In this document: positions 11,291 through 18,669 of the stretch, in pieces
How positions within the stretch are numbered: position 1 is the first letter of the stretch
Layout of the letters: each line of letters opens with the position of its first letter
Source: Arthrobacter citreus
GTDB lineage: Bacteria > Actinomycetota > Actinomycetes > Actinomycetales > Micrococcaceae
Length of the DNA: 64,000 nucleotides
Reading direction: 5' to 3'
Assembly (NCBI RefSeq): GCF_009192745.1
Contig: NZ_VTFV01000004.1
Coordinates: forward strand, 186,001 to 250,000
The notes under the pieces: model-generated
What the model was told of the DNA's origin: nothing
The model's database searches: none
Seen by the model: only the letters and a program-made list of their open reading frames with translations
Translations under genes and position numbers: made by a program

Positions 11291-11964
11291 ACCTGATTCC
11301 AAACAGCGTTCACTTCAAATAAATCCCGGACCTCTGCCGACGGCACTTCCTTCGACCAGCACCCGCGCATAGTCGGCCGGAAACCCGTGACGTCTTCCGG
11401 CGGTGCCGACGCAGCGGCAAGAACGATTTGATCTCCAATCAGATCTGCAGGGAACTGGTACCCGTCCCACATGGCAACCCATCCAAGAACAGACTGGGGT
11501 ACCGTGCGCTTCGGCGTGGCGATATCAGCGCCTTCCATAACTCCCCAGCCTGTTGCCACGTCGACGTAGACGGCGAGCAGCTGCTCCTCGTGACCCTCGC
11601 GGATCCTCCACAGTTCAGCACGCGGCGGGATTCGGCATTCGTCAATAAACCACACCGGCGCCACCCCGCCGCCTCACTGCGCAAAACCGGTCCCCGAGAA
11701 TGGTGGACGATCAACGAATCCCGGAGCAATAGCGGTGTGCACATACGGCGACGGCGGCGCTTGGAACCGAAGCACATCCAAGAACTCCGCGTCCGGGTCC
11801 CAGGGAGAGCCCGGGAAACCGAGTCCGTGCGCCTCGTACAGATCTCTTGGTGATTTCACGTGCTGCACGTCAGCGACGTTCAGCGCATAACCGGCCAGCG
11901 TATCTCGGTTGGTCTCCACGAGACTCCGCACGTGTGCGGGGCTCAACGGCTTCTGGAAAATCAT
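11278..11964 (-). pseudogene. Broken T-family gene (toxin-like/immunity-like fusion, copy T3)
   Basis: This copy is nearly identical in DNA to the intact T gene at 14620-15495 but carries two lesions. At 11674-11676 the codon that is TGG (Trp97) in the intact copy is TGA, a single-base nonsense change that stops the protein right after GTGFAQ. At the 3' end the frame leaves homology after FEVNAV and runs into a detached toxin tail in the wrong frame, so about 70 C-terminal residues are missing. The 5' half could still give a 96-residue toxin-like fragment. The spacer to the preceding I2 gene matches that between I1 and T1, showing that I-T pairs were duplicated as a unit. Confidence 0.85.
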
Positions 11965-11995
11965 GCCCTCTGCTTTCAATATGGCGGAGTCTTGA
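11297..11995. repeat. Direct repeat, left copy (pairs with 14835-15530)
   Basis: About 700 bp that, read side by side with 14835-15530, differ by only scattered single bases over most of their length. The repeat covers most of the T gene and the spacer behind an I gene. High DNA identity implies recent duplication or gene conversion, and the pair is a substrate for deletion of the intervening ~3.5 kb. Confidence 0.8.
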
Positions 11996-12008
11996 CTTAG
12001 GGGCTTCA

Positions 12009-12533
12009 CTACTTCAATAGATCGTGCTCGGTCAGAACGACGTCCGATAGGTCTTCCCAACGAAACTCTCCGTGGTACTCACCCGGTCCGGCGATAGTGA
12101 TTTCCGGGATCTCTCCGCGGCGGATCTGGTCCTCTTTCGGGCCGCCATCGACAAAGGCATACACCGTCCCCTCGCGGTATTTTTGGATGCCTACCCCGAG
12201 CCCTTGCCAAGTTGCTAGCACTGAGATGTCCACCAACCGGTCCAACTCTCTTTCAGAGACTATCCGGGTCCAGGACAAGGGCCTGCCCCTGTCATCCGCA
12301 TCATCAGACGGCTGCCACTGTTCCCCCGGGGATTCTTCGGCATGCGTATAAAGAAACAAGCGTCCATGACCCAATGAGTTGGCCCGAAACCACTCACCCT
12401 GCAGCACACCGTACAGACCCGGGACCCGCATCCCATTTTGCAAGTATCGCTGTGCGCGCCGGTACTCTGGCTCGGCTGCCCCTCGCTCGTCTCCGGTATC
12501 GGGAAGAGGCGGGACCAATCGCAATCTAGTCAC
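12009..12533 (-). CDS. I-family immunity-like protein (copy I2)
   Basis: A 174-residue soluble protein, exactly the same length as copy I1 (15539-16063) and alignable along its whole length (NGMRVPG-x-YGVLQ, SPGEQWQPSDDADD, GTVYAFVDGGPKE, RRGEIPEITIAG, ED-x-x-D-x-V). I placed the start at GTG 12533, 4 nt after the stop of T2, because I1 begins at the equivalent codon. The first half (YGVLQGEWFRANSLGHGRLFLYT) resembles S proteins and the middle of T proteins, and the central RP(L)SW-x-R-x-V block resembles CWSREV in T. I read it as an immunity protein coupled to the preceding T2 gene. Confidence 0.72.
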   Translation of the reverse strand: MTRLRLVPPLPDTGDERGAAEPEYRRAQRYLQNGMRVPGLYGVLQGEWFRANSLGHGRLFLYTHAEESPGEQWQPSDDADDRGRPLSWTRIVSERELDRLVDISVLATWQGLGVGIQKYREGTVYAFVDGGPKEDQIRRGEIPEITIAGPGEYHGEFRWEDLSDVVLTEHDLLK

Positions 12534-12537
12534 GGGG

Positions 12538-13425
12538 TCACCCCCGGAACGCCAGGGACGGCAACCGGTTCTGGACCACCTGAAGATCCTGCACCTGCGA
12601 CTCCGGCACCACAGTCCAATACACCCCGGCATCAGCCTTGTTCAGCCCCAACGCCTCAGCCCGGTCCGCGTTATGCCCCGTATAGAACAACCGGTACACC
12701 TGCCCATCCTCCCCCTGGGCGGCATCCGTAATCCGGAACGGCTCACCCTGCCAGGAACACGTCGCCAGCAGCTCATAGAAGTCCTGGATCTCCCCCAGTC
12801 CCACCGTCCGGCGCCAAACCCCCTTCGGGGTCTGCTCAAAACCCTCCACTCCGGGATCCGACGCAGCCGCCACTTCAACGGAACGGCCTTCATTCACCAA
12901 ATCAGCACGGAACACCTGCCCCTGCCACACCGCCGACCAGCCCATAATGTGTGACGGGATATGCGCACCAGGCCGGTAAATGCCCGAGGTATCCGCCACA
13001 CCCCATCCGGTCGCCACCTCAAAATAGACCGCAATCAGTTCATCGGGCTGCCCGGCCCGGATCCTCCACAGCTCAGCTCCCGGGGGAAGCGCACACTCAT
13101 CCAGGAAATACACCGGCACCACACCACCGGACCACGCAGCGAAACCCGTCCCCGTAAACGGCGGACGGTCCACAAATTCCGGGCCCGCAGCATCGTGCAC
13201 ATAAATAGACAACGGCACCTGGAACCGCAGCACATCAACGTACCCGGCCGCCCGGTCCCACGGCGTCCCCGGGAAATCCAGACCATGAACCGCAAACAAG
13301 TCCTCAGGCGTCCGCGCATTCACCGCATCCCCGGCGTTCACCACAAACCCCGAAATCGTGTCCCGGTTACCACCCACCAGGAACTCAACCTGCCCCGGAC
13401 TCAAAGCCTTCTGCATGAAAACCAA
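12538..13425 (-). CDS. T-family protein: toxin-like domain fused to immunity-like domain (copy T2)
   Basis: A 295-residue soluble protein, intact. The TTG start at 13425 aligns with the ATG of T1 and has a G-rich ribosome site upstream. Residues 1-140 resemble the C-terminal domain of the large toxin: TPEDLFAVHGLDFPGTPWD matches TPEDVYWALRLDYKDTPYF, and GAELWRIRAGQPDELIAVYF matches GAVIWEINKTGERVLVAIF. Residues ~160-295 resemble the I and S proteins (GWSAVWQGQVFRADLV; VWRRTVGLGEIQDFY). There is no secretion domain, so the protein should stay in the cytoplasm. The Glu at toxin position 799 (VVPEY) is Val-Tyr here (VVPVYF). It overlaps no gene but is closely coupled to I2. Confidence 0.72.
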   Translation of the reverse strand: MVFMQKALSPGQVEFLVGGNRDTISGFVVNAGDAVNARTPEDLFAVHGLDFPGTPWDRAAGYVDVLRFQVPLSIYVHDAAGPEFVDRPPFTGTGFAAWSGGVVPVYFLDECALPPGAELWRIRAGQPDELIAVYFEVATGWGVADTSGIYRPGAHIPSHIMGWSAVWQGQVFRADLVNEGRSVEVAAASDPGVEGFEQTPKGVWRRTVGLGEIQDFYELLATCSWQGEPFRITDAAQGEDGQVYRLFYTGHNADRAEALGLNKADAGVYWTVVPESQVQDLQVVQNRLPSLAFRG

Positions 13426-13466
13426 GGTGTTCCCCCCTCTTCATGTCCCCGCGTTGTCGCCGGGAC

Positions 13467-13512
13467 CTAGCTGGCATCCTTCCACCACGTGCCCATAAGC
13501 CGCTCGGGCACC
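13467..13512 (-). pseudogene. Possible 3' scrap of an S-type gene
   Basis: The minus strand ends in GTWWKDAS and a TAG, followed by GTCCC. Copy S3 ends in VRWRKDAG, TAG, GTCCC. The match is only about ten codons, but it includes the stop and the bases after it. The rest of the 149-bp gap between T2 and S1 shows nothing recognisable. Confidence 0.35.
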
Positions 13513-13574
13513 GGACCTAAACCACAACCACAGTAAACGTGACCGGTTACCGTCGACTGTGAACCAATAGACTA

Positions 13575-14057
13575 TTATTCTGGGGTATCATGCAAAACTG
13601 TCCGGCTCTCAATGTTGGTTATACGCTGCGCCGGAAGCCAACCAAAAACCATAGTCCTTTCAAGCGGTTCATTTTCATACATGGGCTTAAACCCGTGATT
13701 GCTACTCAGTTGCCGCTTGTATAATGCAGCCATTCGGTTGGAAGCCTCAACGGCCAAGTTCCCTTCATCATCTTCACTGATGATTACCAATTCGCGCCCC
13801 GGCCCCATGAATCCTGTTACTTTTACAGAATTGACATCAGAAACTTCTAGCGCCGGTACCCTGCGGAAATGGTGATAAGGAGTCCGTGCAAAACGATGGG
13901 GGAAAACAGTGGTATCCCACTCTGGTCCCGGAGAGTCGCCGCCTTCCTTAACAAGAATTAAGGTGCCGTTGGCAGGAACCCAGGAATGAAGCTCATGTTC
14001 GACGTCATTCCATGTCCCATAGTCGCCAGTCAGCTTCGTTCCGTCTCGTCTCCACAT
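13575..14057 (-). CDS. S-family immunity-like protein (copy S1)
   Basis: A 160-residue soluble protein (MWRRDGTKLTGDYGTW...). It carries the S signature blocks: GGDSPGPEW, RRVPALEVSDVNSVKV, GRELVIISEDDEGNLAV, KRQL-x-SNHGF and FGWLPAQRI. The ATG is 2 nt after the stop of toxin tail A (14060-14185), the same spacing as tail C to S3. It lies directly before copy T2 in transcription order. The immunity role is inferred. A binding partner would be the toxin from which tail A derives, presumably once encoded at the end of the large toxin gene. Confidence 0.72.
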   Translation of the reverse strand: MWRRDGTKLTGDYGTWNDVEHELHSWVPANGTLILVKEGGDSPGPEWDTTVFPHRFARTPYHHFRRVPALEVSDVNSVKVTGFMGPGRELVIISEDDEGNLAVEASNRMAALYKRQLSSNHGFKPMYENEPLERTMVFGWLPAQRITNIESRTVLHDTPE

Positions 14058-14059
14058 AT

Positions 14060-14185
14060 CTAGAGGTTAACCCATTTCTGGCCTGTATAAATGCCAACTA
14101 GAACCTCATTGCCGTAGCGGTCGATACGCCACATCTCAGCCCCGTCGTTCAGCCGAATACCACCATCAATGTCAAGTTCCGGGCC
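14060..14185 (-). pseudogene. Detached toxin C-terminal tail A
   Basis: The minus strand encodes PELDIDGGIRLNDGAEMW followed by RIDRYGNEVLVGIYTGQKW, then VNL and a stop. It aligns with the last part of the large toxin, VPEYSVEKNAGAV ... GAVIWEINKTGERVLVAIF, including the Pro-Glu pair. Upstream it is joined, within a short shared spacer sequence, to the remnant of an I gene. It is the best-preserved of the three tails. Confidence 0.68.
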
Positions 14186-14204
14186 GAGTCTTGACTTAGG
14201 CGCT

Positions 14205-14571
14205 TCACCACTTCAGCAGGTCGTGCTCGGTCAGCACGACGTCGCTGAGGTCTTCCCAGCGGAATGCATATCAACAAAGGAGTACACCGTCTCCCCGACA
14301 TAGTCGTGGATGCCCAGCCTTAGTCCCCGCCAAGTGGCCAGCCTTTCCGTCGGGGTTTCAGTCGCTGCCCGCTCAAGGAACTGATCCGCTGCCCGCCACG
14401 CAGCGCCGACCTTCCCGACCGTCACGCGGGAGGTATCCACCACCGTGGTGAGCGCATTGATCTTGAACGCCTGCGCGGCGTCGGTAACCTCCACCGTGGC
14501 ACCGGCACCGGCCGTCAGCAGGATCGTAGCCAGGTTGAACGACGTCGCTCCGGCAGCGTAGGCCAGGGCGG
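14205..14571 (-). pseudogene. Chimeric scar: toxin middle segment joined to an I-family fragment
   Basis: Reading the minus strand, LAYAAGATSFNLATILLTAGAGAT corresponds to AYAAGATSFDLASILLTAGAGAT of the large toxin. It then jumps, skipping about 40 residues, to VTDAAQAFKINALTTVVDT and GKVGAAWRAADQF of the same toxin. The frame then passes directly into I-family sequence (LATWRGLRLGIHDY, TVYSFVD), skips again and ends out of frame over the I C-terminus (FRWEDLSDVVLTEHDLLK). At least three deletions are needed. A second full toxin-immunity unit therefore once stood here. Confidence 0.8.
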
Positions 14572-14619
14572 GTAGCTAGGGCCGAAGCCCGTTACGGCCG
14601 CTTACCCCATCAGGAAGGC

Positions 14620-15495
14620 CTACCTGGCAGCTCGCATTCGGCTTTGGAACATTTCGACGTCCGTCACCAGGCTCTCAGGCTGAACGGTCCAGTAAACACC
14701 TGCGTCCGCTTTATTCAAGCCCAGCGACTCGGCAACATCAGCGTTATGGCCGGTATAGAACAACCGGAAAATCCGTTCATTCTCACCATGGATAACATCT
14801 GTGATCCGGAAAGGCTGATCCCGCCAACGGCACACAGCATTCACTTCGAAAAAATCCTGGACCTCCGCCACAGGAACTTCCCTTGACCAGCACCCGCGCA
14901 TAGTCGGCCGGAAACCCGTGACCTCTTCCGGCGGTGCCGACGCAGCGGCAAGAACGATTTGATCTCCAATCAGATCCGCAGGGAACTGGTACCCGTCCCA
15001 CATGGCAACCCACCCAAGAACAGACTGGGGTACCGTGTGCTTCGGCGTGGCGATATCAGCGCCTTCCATAACTCCCCAGCCTGTTGCCACGTCGACGTAG
15101 ACGGCGAGCAGCTGCTCCTCGTGACCCTCGCGGATCCTCCACAGTTGAGCACGCGGCGGGATTCGGCATTCGTCAATAAACCACACCGGCGCCACCCCGC
15201 CGCCCCACTGCGCAAAACCGGTCCCCGAGAATGGTGGACGGTCAACGAATTCCGGAGCAATAGCGGTGTGTACATACGGCGACGGCGGCGCCTGGAACCG
15301 AAGCACATCCAAGAACTCCGCGTCCGGATCCCAGGGAGAGCCCGGAAAACCAAGTCCGTGAGCCTCGTACAAGTCCTTAGGTGATTTCACGTGCTGCACG
15401 TCAGCAACGTTAAGCACATACCCGGCCACCGTATCTCGGTTGGTCTCCACGAGACTCCGCACGTGTGCGGGGCTCAACGGCTTCTGGAAAATCAT
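14620..15495 (-). CDS. T-family protein: toxin-like domain fused to immunity-like domain (copy T1)
   Basis: A 291-residue intact soluble protein starting MIFQKPLSPAHVR; a TTG five codons upstream is an alternative start. Residues 26-145 align with the last ~160 residues of the large toxin (SPKDLYEAHGLGFPGSPWD; FSGTGFAQW; RAQLWRIREG; QLLAVYV). Residues 155-291 align with the I and S proteins, with an exact WSREV match to I1 (residues 203-207). The order toxin-then-immunity is the same as in the separate tail-S pairs, so T looks like a cassette in which the stop between them was lost. The Glu of the toxin (VVPEYS) is Val104 here (VAPVWF). It follows I1 by 43 bp and is near-identical to broken T3. 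Confidence 0.75.
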   Translation of the reverse strand: MIFQKPLSPAHVRSLVETNRDTVAGYVLNVADVQHVKSPKDLYEAHGLGFPGSPWDPDAEFLDVLRFQAPPSPYVHTAIAPEFVDRPPFSGTGFAQWGGGVAPVWFIDECRIPPRAQLWRIREGHEEQLLAVYVDVATGWGVMEGADIATPKHTVPQSVLGWVAMWDGYQFPADLIGDQIVLAAASAPPEEVTGFRPTMRGCWSREVPVAEVQDFFEVNAVCRWRDQPFRITDVIHGENERIFRLFYTGHNADVAESLGLNKADAGVYWTVQPESLVTDVEMFQSRMRAAR

Positions 15496-15530
15496 TCCAT
15501 CTTCTTTCAACGAGGCGGAATCTTCAATCA
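14835..15530. repeat. Direct repeat, right copy (pairs with 11297-11995)
   Basis: Second copy of the ~700-bp repeat covering most of a T gene and the spacer behind an I gene. This copy lacks the nonsense mutation seen in the left copy. Confidence 0.8.
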
Positions 15531-15538
15531 GGGCTTGG

Positions 15539-16063
15539 TTACTTCAACAACTCCCGCTCTGACATAACGAGGTCGGTGATGTCTTCCCAGCGCAGCTTTC
15601 CATGATATTCACCCCGTCCGGCAATCGTGATCTCCGGGATTTCGCCGCGGCGAATCTGTTCCTCCTTGGGACCGCCGTCGACAAAGGCATATACCGTTCC
15701 GTCGATGTATTCCTGGATGCCCACATTGAGACTCCGCCATTTAGCGGACACGAGAACGCGCACCAACCGGTCCAGGTCGCTTTCAGCGACTTCCCTGGAC
15801 CAGGACAAGGGCCTGCCCTCGTCGTCCGCATCATCAGAAGGCTGCCACTGTTCCCCCGGAGATGCTTCGGCAGAAGTGTAAAGAAGCACCCGTCCGTGGC
15901 CCAACGGGTTGGCCAGATACCACTCCCGCTGCAAAACGCCATACATACCCGGGACTCGCATCCCATTGGGCATGAAAAGTTCGAATCTCCTGGGGGTGGG
16001 AACGGCCCTGGCATCCCCACGTTCTGAATCAGGGAGAGGGGGTACCAACCGCAATTTAGTCAA
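15539..16063 (-). CDS. I-family immunity-like protein, partner of the large toxin (copy I1)
   Basis: A 174-residue soluble protein. The frame opens with TTG at 16063, 8 bp inside the 3' end of the toxin gene (TTGACTAA holds both the start and the toxin stop), so translation is coupled. This is the arrangement expected for the cognate immunity protein. Blocks shared with I2: RLRLVPPLPD, NGMRVPG, SPGEQWQPSDDADD, GTVYAFVDGGPKE, EIPEITIAG. The middle (SWSREVAESDLDRL) matches T proteins. No signal peptide or membrane helix is seen, in keeping with action in the cytoplasm against incoming toxin. Confidence 0.78.
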   Translation of the reverse strand: MTKLRLVPPLPDSERGDARAVPTPRRFELFMPNGMRVPGMYGVLQREWYLANPLGHGRVLLYTSAEASPGEQWQPSDDADDEGRPLSWSREVAESDLDRLVRVLVSAKWRSLNVGIQEYIDGTVYAFVDGGPKEEQIRRGEIPEITIAGRGEYHGKLRWEDITDLVMSERELLK

Positions 16064-18617
16064 CTGAACTCAGCACCCTTCGCCACATACCCTGCTTTCC
16101 CGTGATCCCCTTCTTGTTGCTGTCGAAGATAGCAACAAGGACGCGTTCTCCCGTTTTGTTGATTTCCCAAATCACCGCACCATGGTGGTAGACCGCTCCA
16201 GCATTCTTCTCTACGGAATATTCGGGAACCACCTTCGTGTCATCCACCATACTCCCCGTATAACCGCTGCCCATATTCGGCTGAGGAAGCCTCTCGATGT
16301 GTGGCTCGGGATAAGGATTACCGGCTGAGTCCGTCGTTGGGGCGTCGTGCCTGACCAGTGCATCCTGTGCGCGCCCGTCGGGAACCTGCACCAGGTTCAC
16401 GTCATTCGTTCGGAATTGAATGGCATAGACCGCATGCTCATTGTTCGGGAAGTAAGGGGTGTCCTTATAATCGAGCCGCAAGGCCCAGTAGACGTCCTCT
16501 GGGGTGCGAAGATTTGCCACATGGGAGGCTTTGCTGATGTAGCCTCCTGCTGAGCGGCCGTAGGGGTTGGTGTCTTCCAGCAAAGCTCTGAGGGCATTCC
16601 CCTGGCCCTTGGCATCGTTGCCATGGATGATCTTCTGCATAACTGTATTGCGGTCCGGCTCAGGAATCGAATGCCTGAGTTCCATCAGATCCTGAAGGTC
16701 GCGAGTCGTGAGGTCCTCGACCGGGGTCTCTACGGTACGGCGCATCCAATCCTCGTCCCGTCCCAACCGTTCCAGTCCAGGGCGGAGTTCCTCCAGCGCG
16801 CTGACGAACGGGGTGGTCTTCGGGAACTCGATCGGAATTCTGGTCCCGTCTCGGAAAACTGCCTCCGTGGGCTGTCCCGTCTCGTCCTTGACGACCCGTC
16901 CGGGACGATCGTCCCTGCCACCGCCATGGTCTCCCGGACCAGCGGGCTCATCGCCCTTTCCACCCGCACGGGTGTCGTCGCCATCCACACGTCCCGCGGG
17001 AGCAGAAGTATCCGTTGTCCTTCCTGACGGTGTGCGGTCCTCCGGCACGGCGTGCCCGGGCTTACCTGACGGCGACTCAGCACCAGTACCGTTGCCGCGC
17101 ACCGGGGCATCCGGTGCAGATGACCGGCCGTTCCCGGAAGGCTCGGGAACGTTCGTGCGCACCGGGGCATCCGGCGTCGCCGCTGAATGAGGAACGCTGG
17201 ACCCGGCACCCGAACCGCCACCGGTGCGGGCCGGTGGAGTGTCGGGTGTGAAGGCCACGACGCGGGGGCCCGCCCCGCCGGCACCGGCCAGCGCGGGAGT
17301 GCCGAACCGGCCGTGGCCGGCAGTGGCCAGCACGGTATCCACCCTGTTCAGTGCTGAGTTCAGTGCCGCCCGGCCTGAGTCCAGCGCTGACTTGCTCGAA
17401 TCGATCACGAACTGATCCGCCGCCTGCCACGCATCTCCGACCTTGCCGACGGTCACCCGGGAGGTGTCCACCACGGTGGTGATGGCGTTGATCTTGAACG
17501 CCTGCGCGGCGTCGGTGACCTTCACCGTCACTCCGGCCACCTTGCCGATGCCCGAGGCATTTACCACCGCGGATACCTTGCCCGAGGCGTTGGCTACATC
17601 GCCGATCTTCCCGGCCACAGAACCGACCTTCGCCGTTGCACCGGCACCGGCAGTCAGCAGGATCGACGCCAGGTCAAACGACGTCGCTCCGGCAGCGTAC
17701 GCGGGATCGGTCTGCCACTCATCCCAGTGGATGGCAGCTTTGCCAACCGCCAGCAGTTCATCCCCCGCCTGCCGAACACGGTCACTGTTGCCGCTGGCGT
17801 GCAGGGCAATCTGGACCGCAGGGGTAGTCATGATCACCAGGTTTACTGCGAGGTTCCCCAGGCCCTTCCAGGTCTGTTCGAAGGCCTCCGCACCGCCGAG
17901 CCCAACCATGTTGCCGAGCCCGGTGACTGTGCCGGTAACGCCGCTCCAAACACCCTTGCCAAAGGAGGCAACGCCGTCCCAGGCGTCCCGGTACCAGGGT
18001 TTGTCCCATTCGGTGGGCTGTCCCCACGGAACGTTTCCCTCCACCGCAGCGGCGTCGAGCTGTTCCCCGCTGAAGCCGAACTCCACCTCGCCGGTCCCGG
18101 CGCCTTCTTCGGTGGTCAGCACATACTTCGGGCCGCCGTAGATCGCGCTGATCGCGTTGGCGCAGACGCGCTGGGCTTCCTGCAGATCCGAATACAGGCG
18201 GTTGAGATCGCCGATGATGTTCTGCTCGGCCTGGATCAGGCCTTCGTCGTCATCCCAGTCGTCCTGGCTCCGTCCGCGGGTCCGGGAAAAGAAGTTGGCA
18301 GCATCCGCCTTCACCGCATCCAGCCGCAGCTTTAGGGCATCCACGGTATCCGCGTAGGCAAGGACAGCTGTATCGACGGTGCCAACGTCCGAATCGAGAT
18401 CCGTGGCAGAAACAGTGACCGGGCGGAAGGCGTTGAACACTACTTCGGAACCGGCAATGTCATAAACGTCCGGTGACTGCAGATGTCCCCACGCGGTAGC
18501 GGATTCCTCAGCGGTGTCCACGACGTCGCCGACGGCGCTCACCAGCGCCGCGGCCGCTGCGCGGATCACTTCCGGATCCGGCAGCACAGCCTCGAACGCT
18601 GCGATGTCGATGCTCAA
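16056..18617 (-). CDS. Putative T7SS-secreted polymorphic toxin
   Basis: An 853-residue protein read from TTG at 18617, with GGGGG upstream; a longer frame to 18773 is Arg-rich and overlaps the preceding gene. Residues ~1-190 are helical with a WXG-like TAWGHL at 43, typical of ESX-secreted N-terminal domains. Residues ~215-420 hold hydrophobic Gly/Ala-rich segments. Residues ~430-600 are a Pro/Gly/Asp-rich linker with repeats of PDAPVR. The C-terminal ~163 residues (from 691) are the variable domain. Its order of blocks (GGYISKAS, HAVYAIQFRTNDVN, VVPEYSV, GAVIWEI) faintly recalls pierisin/scabin-type ADP-ribosyltransferases with Glu799 as candidate catalytic residue, but SKA replaces the usual STS, so activity is unassigned. 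It follows three WXG100-like genes and overlaps its immunity gene. Confidence 0.8.
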   Translation of the reverse strand: MSIDIAAFEAVLPDPEVIRAAAAALVSAVGDVVDTAEESATAWGHLQSPDVYDIAGSEVVFNAFRPVTVSATDLDSDVGTVDTAVLAYADTVDALKLRLDAVKADAANFFSRTRGRSQDDWDDDEGLIQAEQNIIGDLNRLYSDLQEAQRVCANAISAIYGGPKYVLTTEEGAGTGEVEFGFSGEQLDAAAVEGNVPWGQPTEWDKPWYRDAWDGVASFGKGVWSGVTGTVTGLGNMVGLGGAEAFEQTWKGLGNLAVNLVIMTTPAVQIALHASGNSDRVRQAGDELLAVGKAAIHWDEWQTDPAYAAGATSFDLASILLTAGAGATAKVGSVAGKIGDVANASGKVSAVVNASGIGKVAGVTVKVTDAAQAFKINAITTVVDTSRVTVGKVGDAWQAADQFVIDSSKSALDSGRAALNSALNRVDTVLATAGHGRFGTPALAGAGGAGPRVVAFTPDTPPARTGGGSGAGSSVPHSAATPDAPVRTNVPEPSGNGRSSAPDAPVRGNGTGAESPSGKPGHAVPEDRTPSGRTTDTSAPAGRVDGDDTRAGGKGDEPAGPGDHGGGRDDRPGRVVKDETGQPTEAVFRDGTRIPIEFPKTTPFVSALEELRPGLERLGRDEDWMRRTVETPVEDLTTRDLQDLMELRHSIPEPDRNTVMQKIIHGNDAKGQGNALRALLEDTNPYGRSAGGYISKASHVANLRTPEDVYWALRLDYKDTPYFPNNEHAVYAIQFRTNDVNLVQVPDGRAQDALVRHDAPTTDSAGNPYPEPHIERLPQPNMGSGYTGSMVDDTKVVPEYSVEKNAGAVYHHGAVIWEINKTGERVLVAIFDSNKKGITGKQGMWRRVLSSVD

Positions 18618-18669
18618 TGGTTTCCCCCGGTTTGAACTGGATACGAGTGCTGCTGGGCCTGCGGCTGGC

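Noticed and set aside
16056-16560. Toxin C-terminus as a TNT-type NAD glycohydrolase
   Set aside because: The conserved blocks of that family as remembered (the FG-x-x-x-G start, RALPP segment and terminal GGG-x-Q) are not present.
9295-18617. Insertion sequence or prophage explaining the accessory array
   Set aside because: No transposase, integrase, terminal inverted repeats or tRNA-linked attachment duplication was found; repeats present are parts of the toxin and immunity genes.
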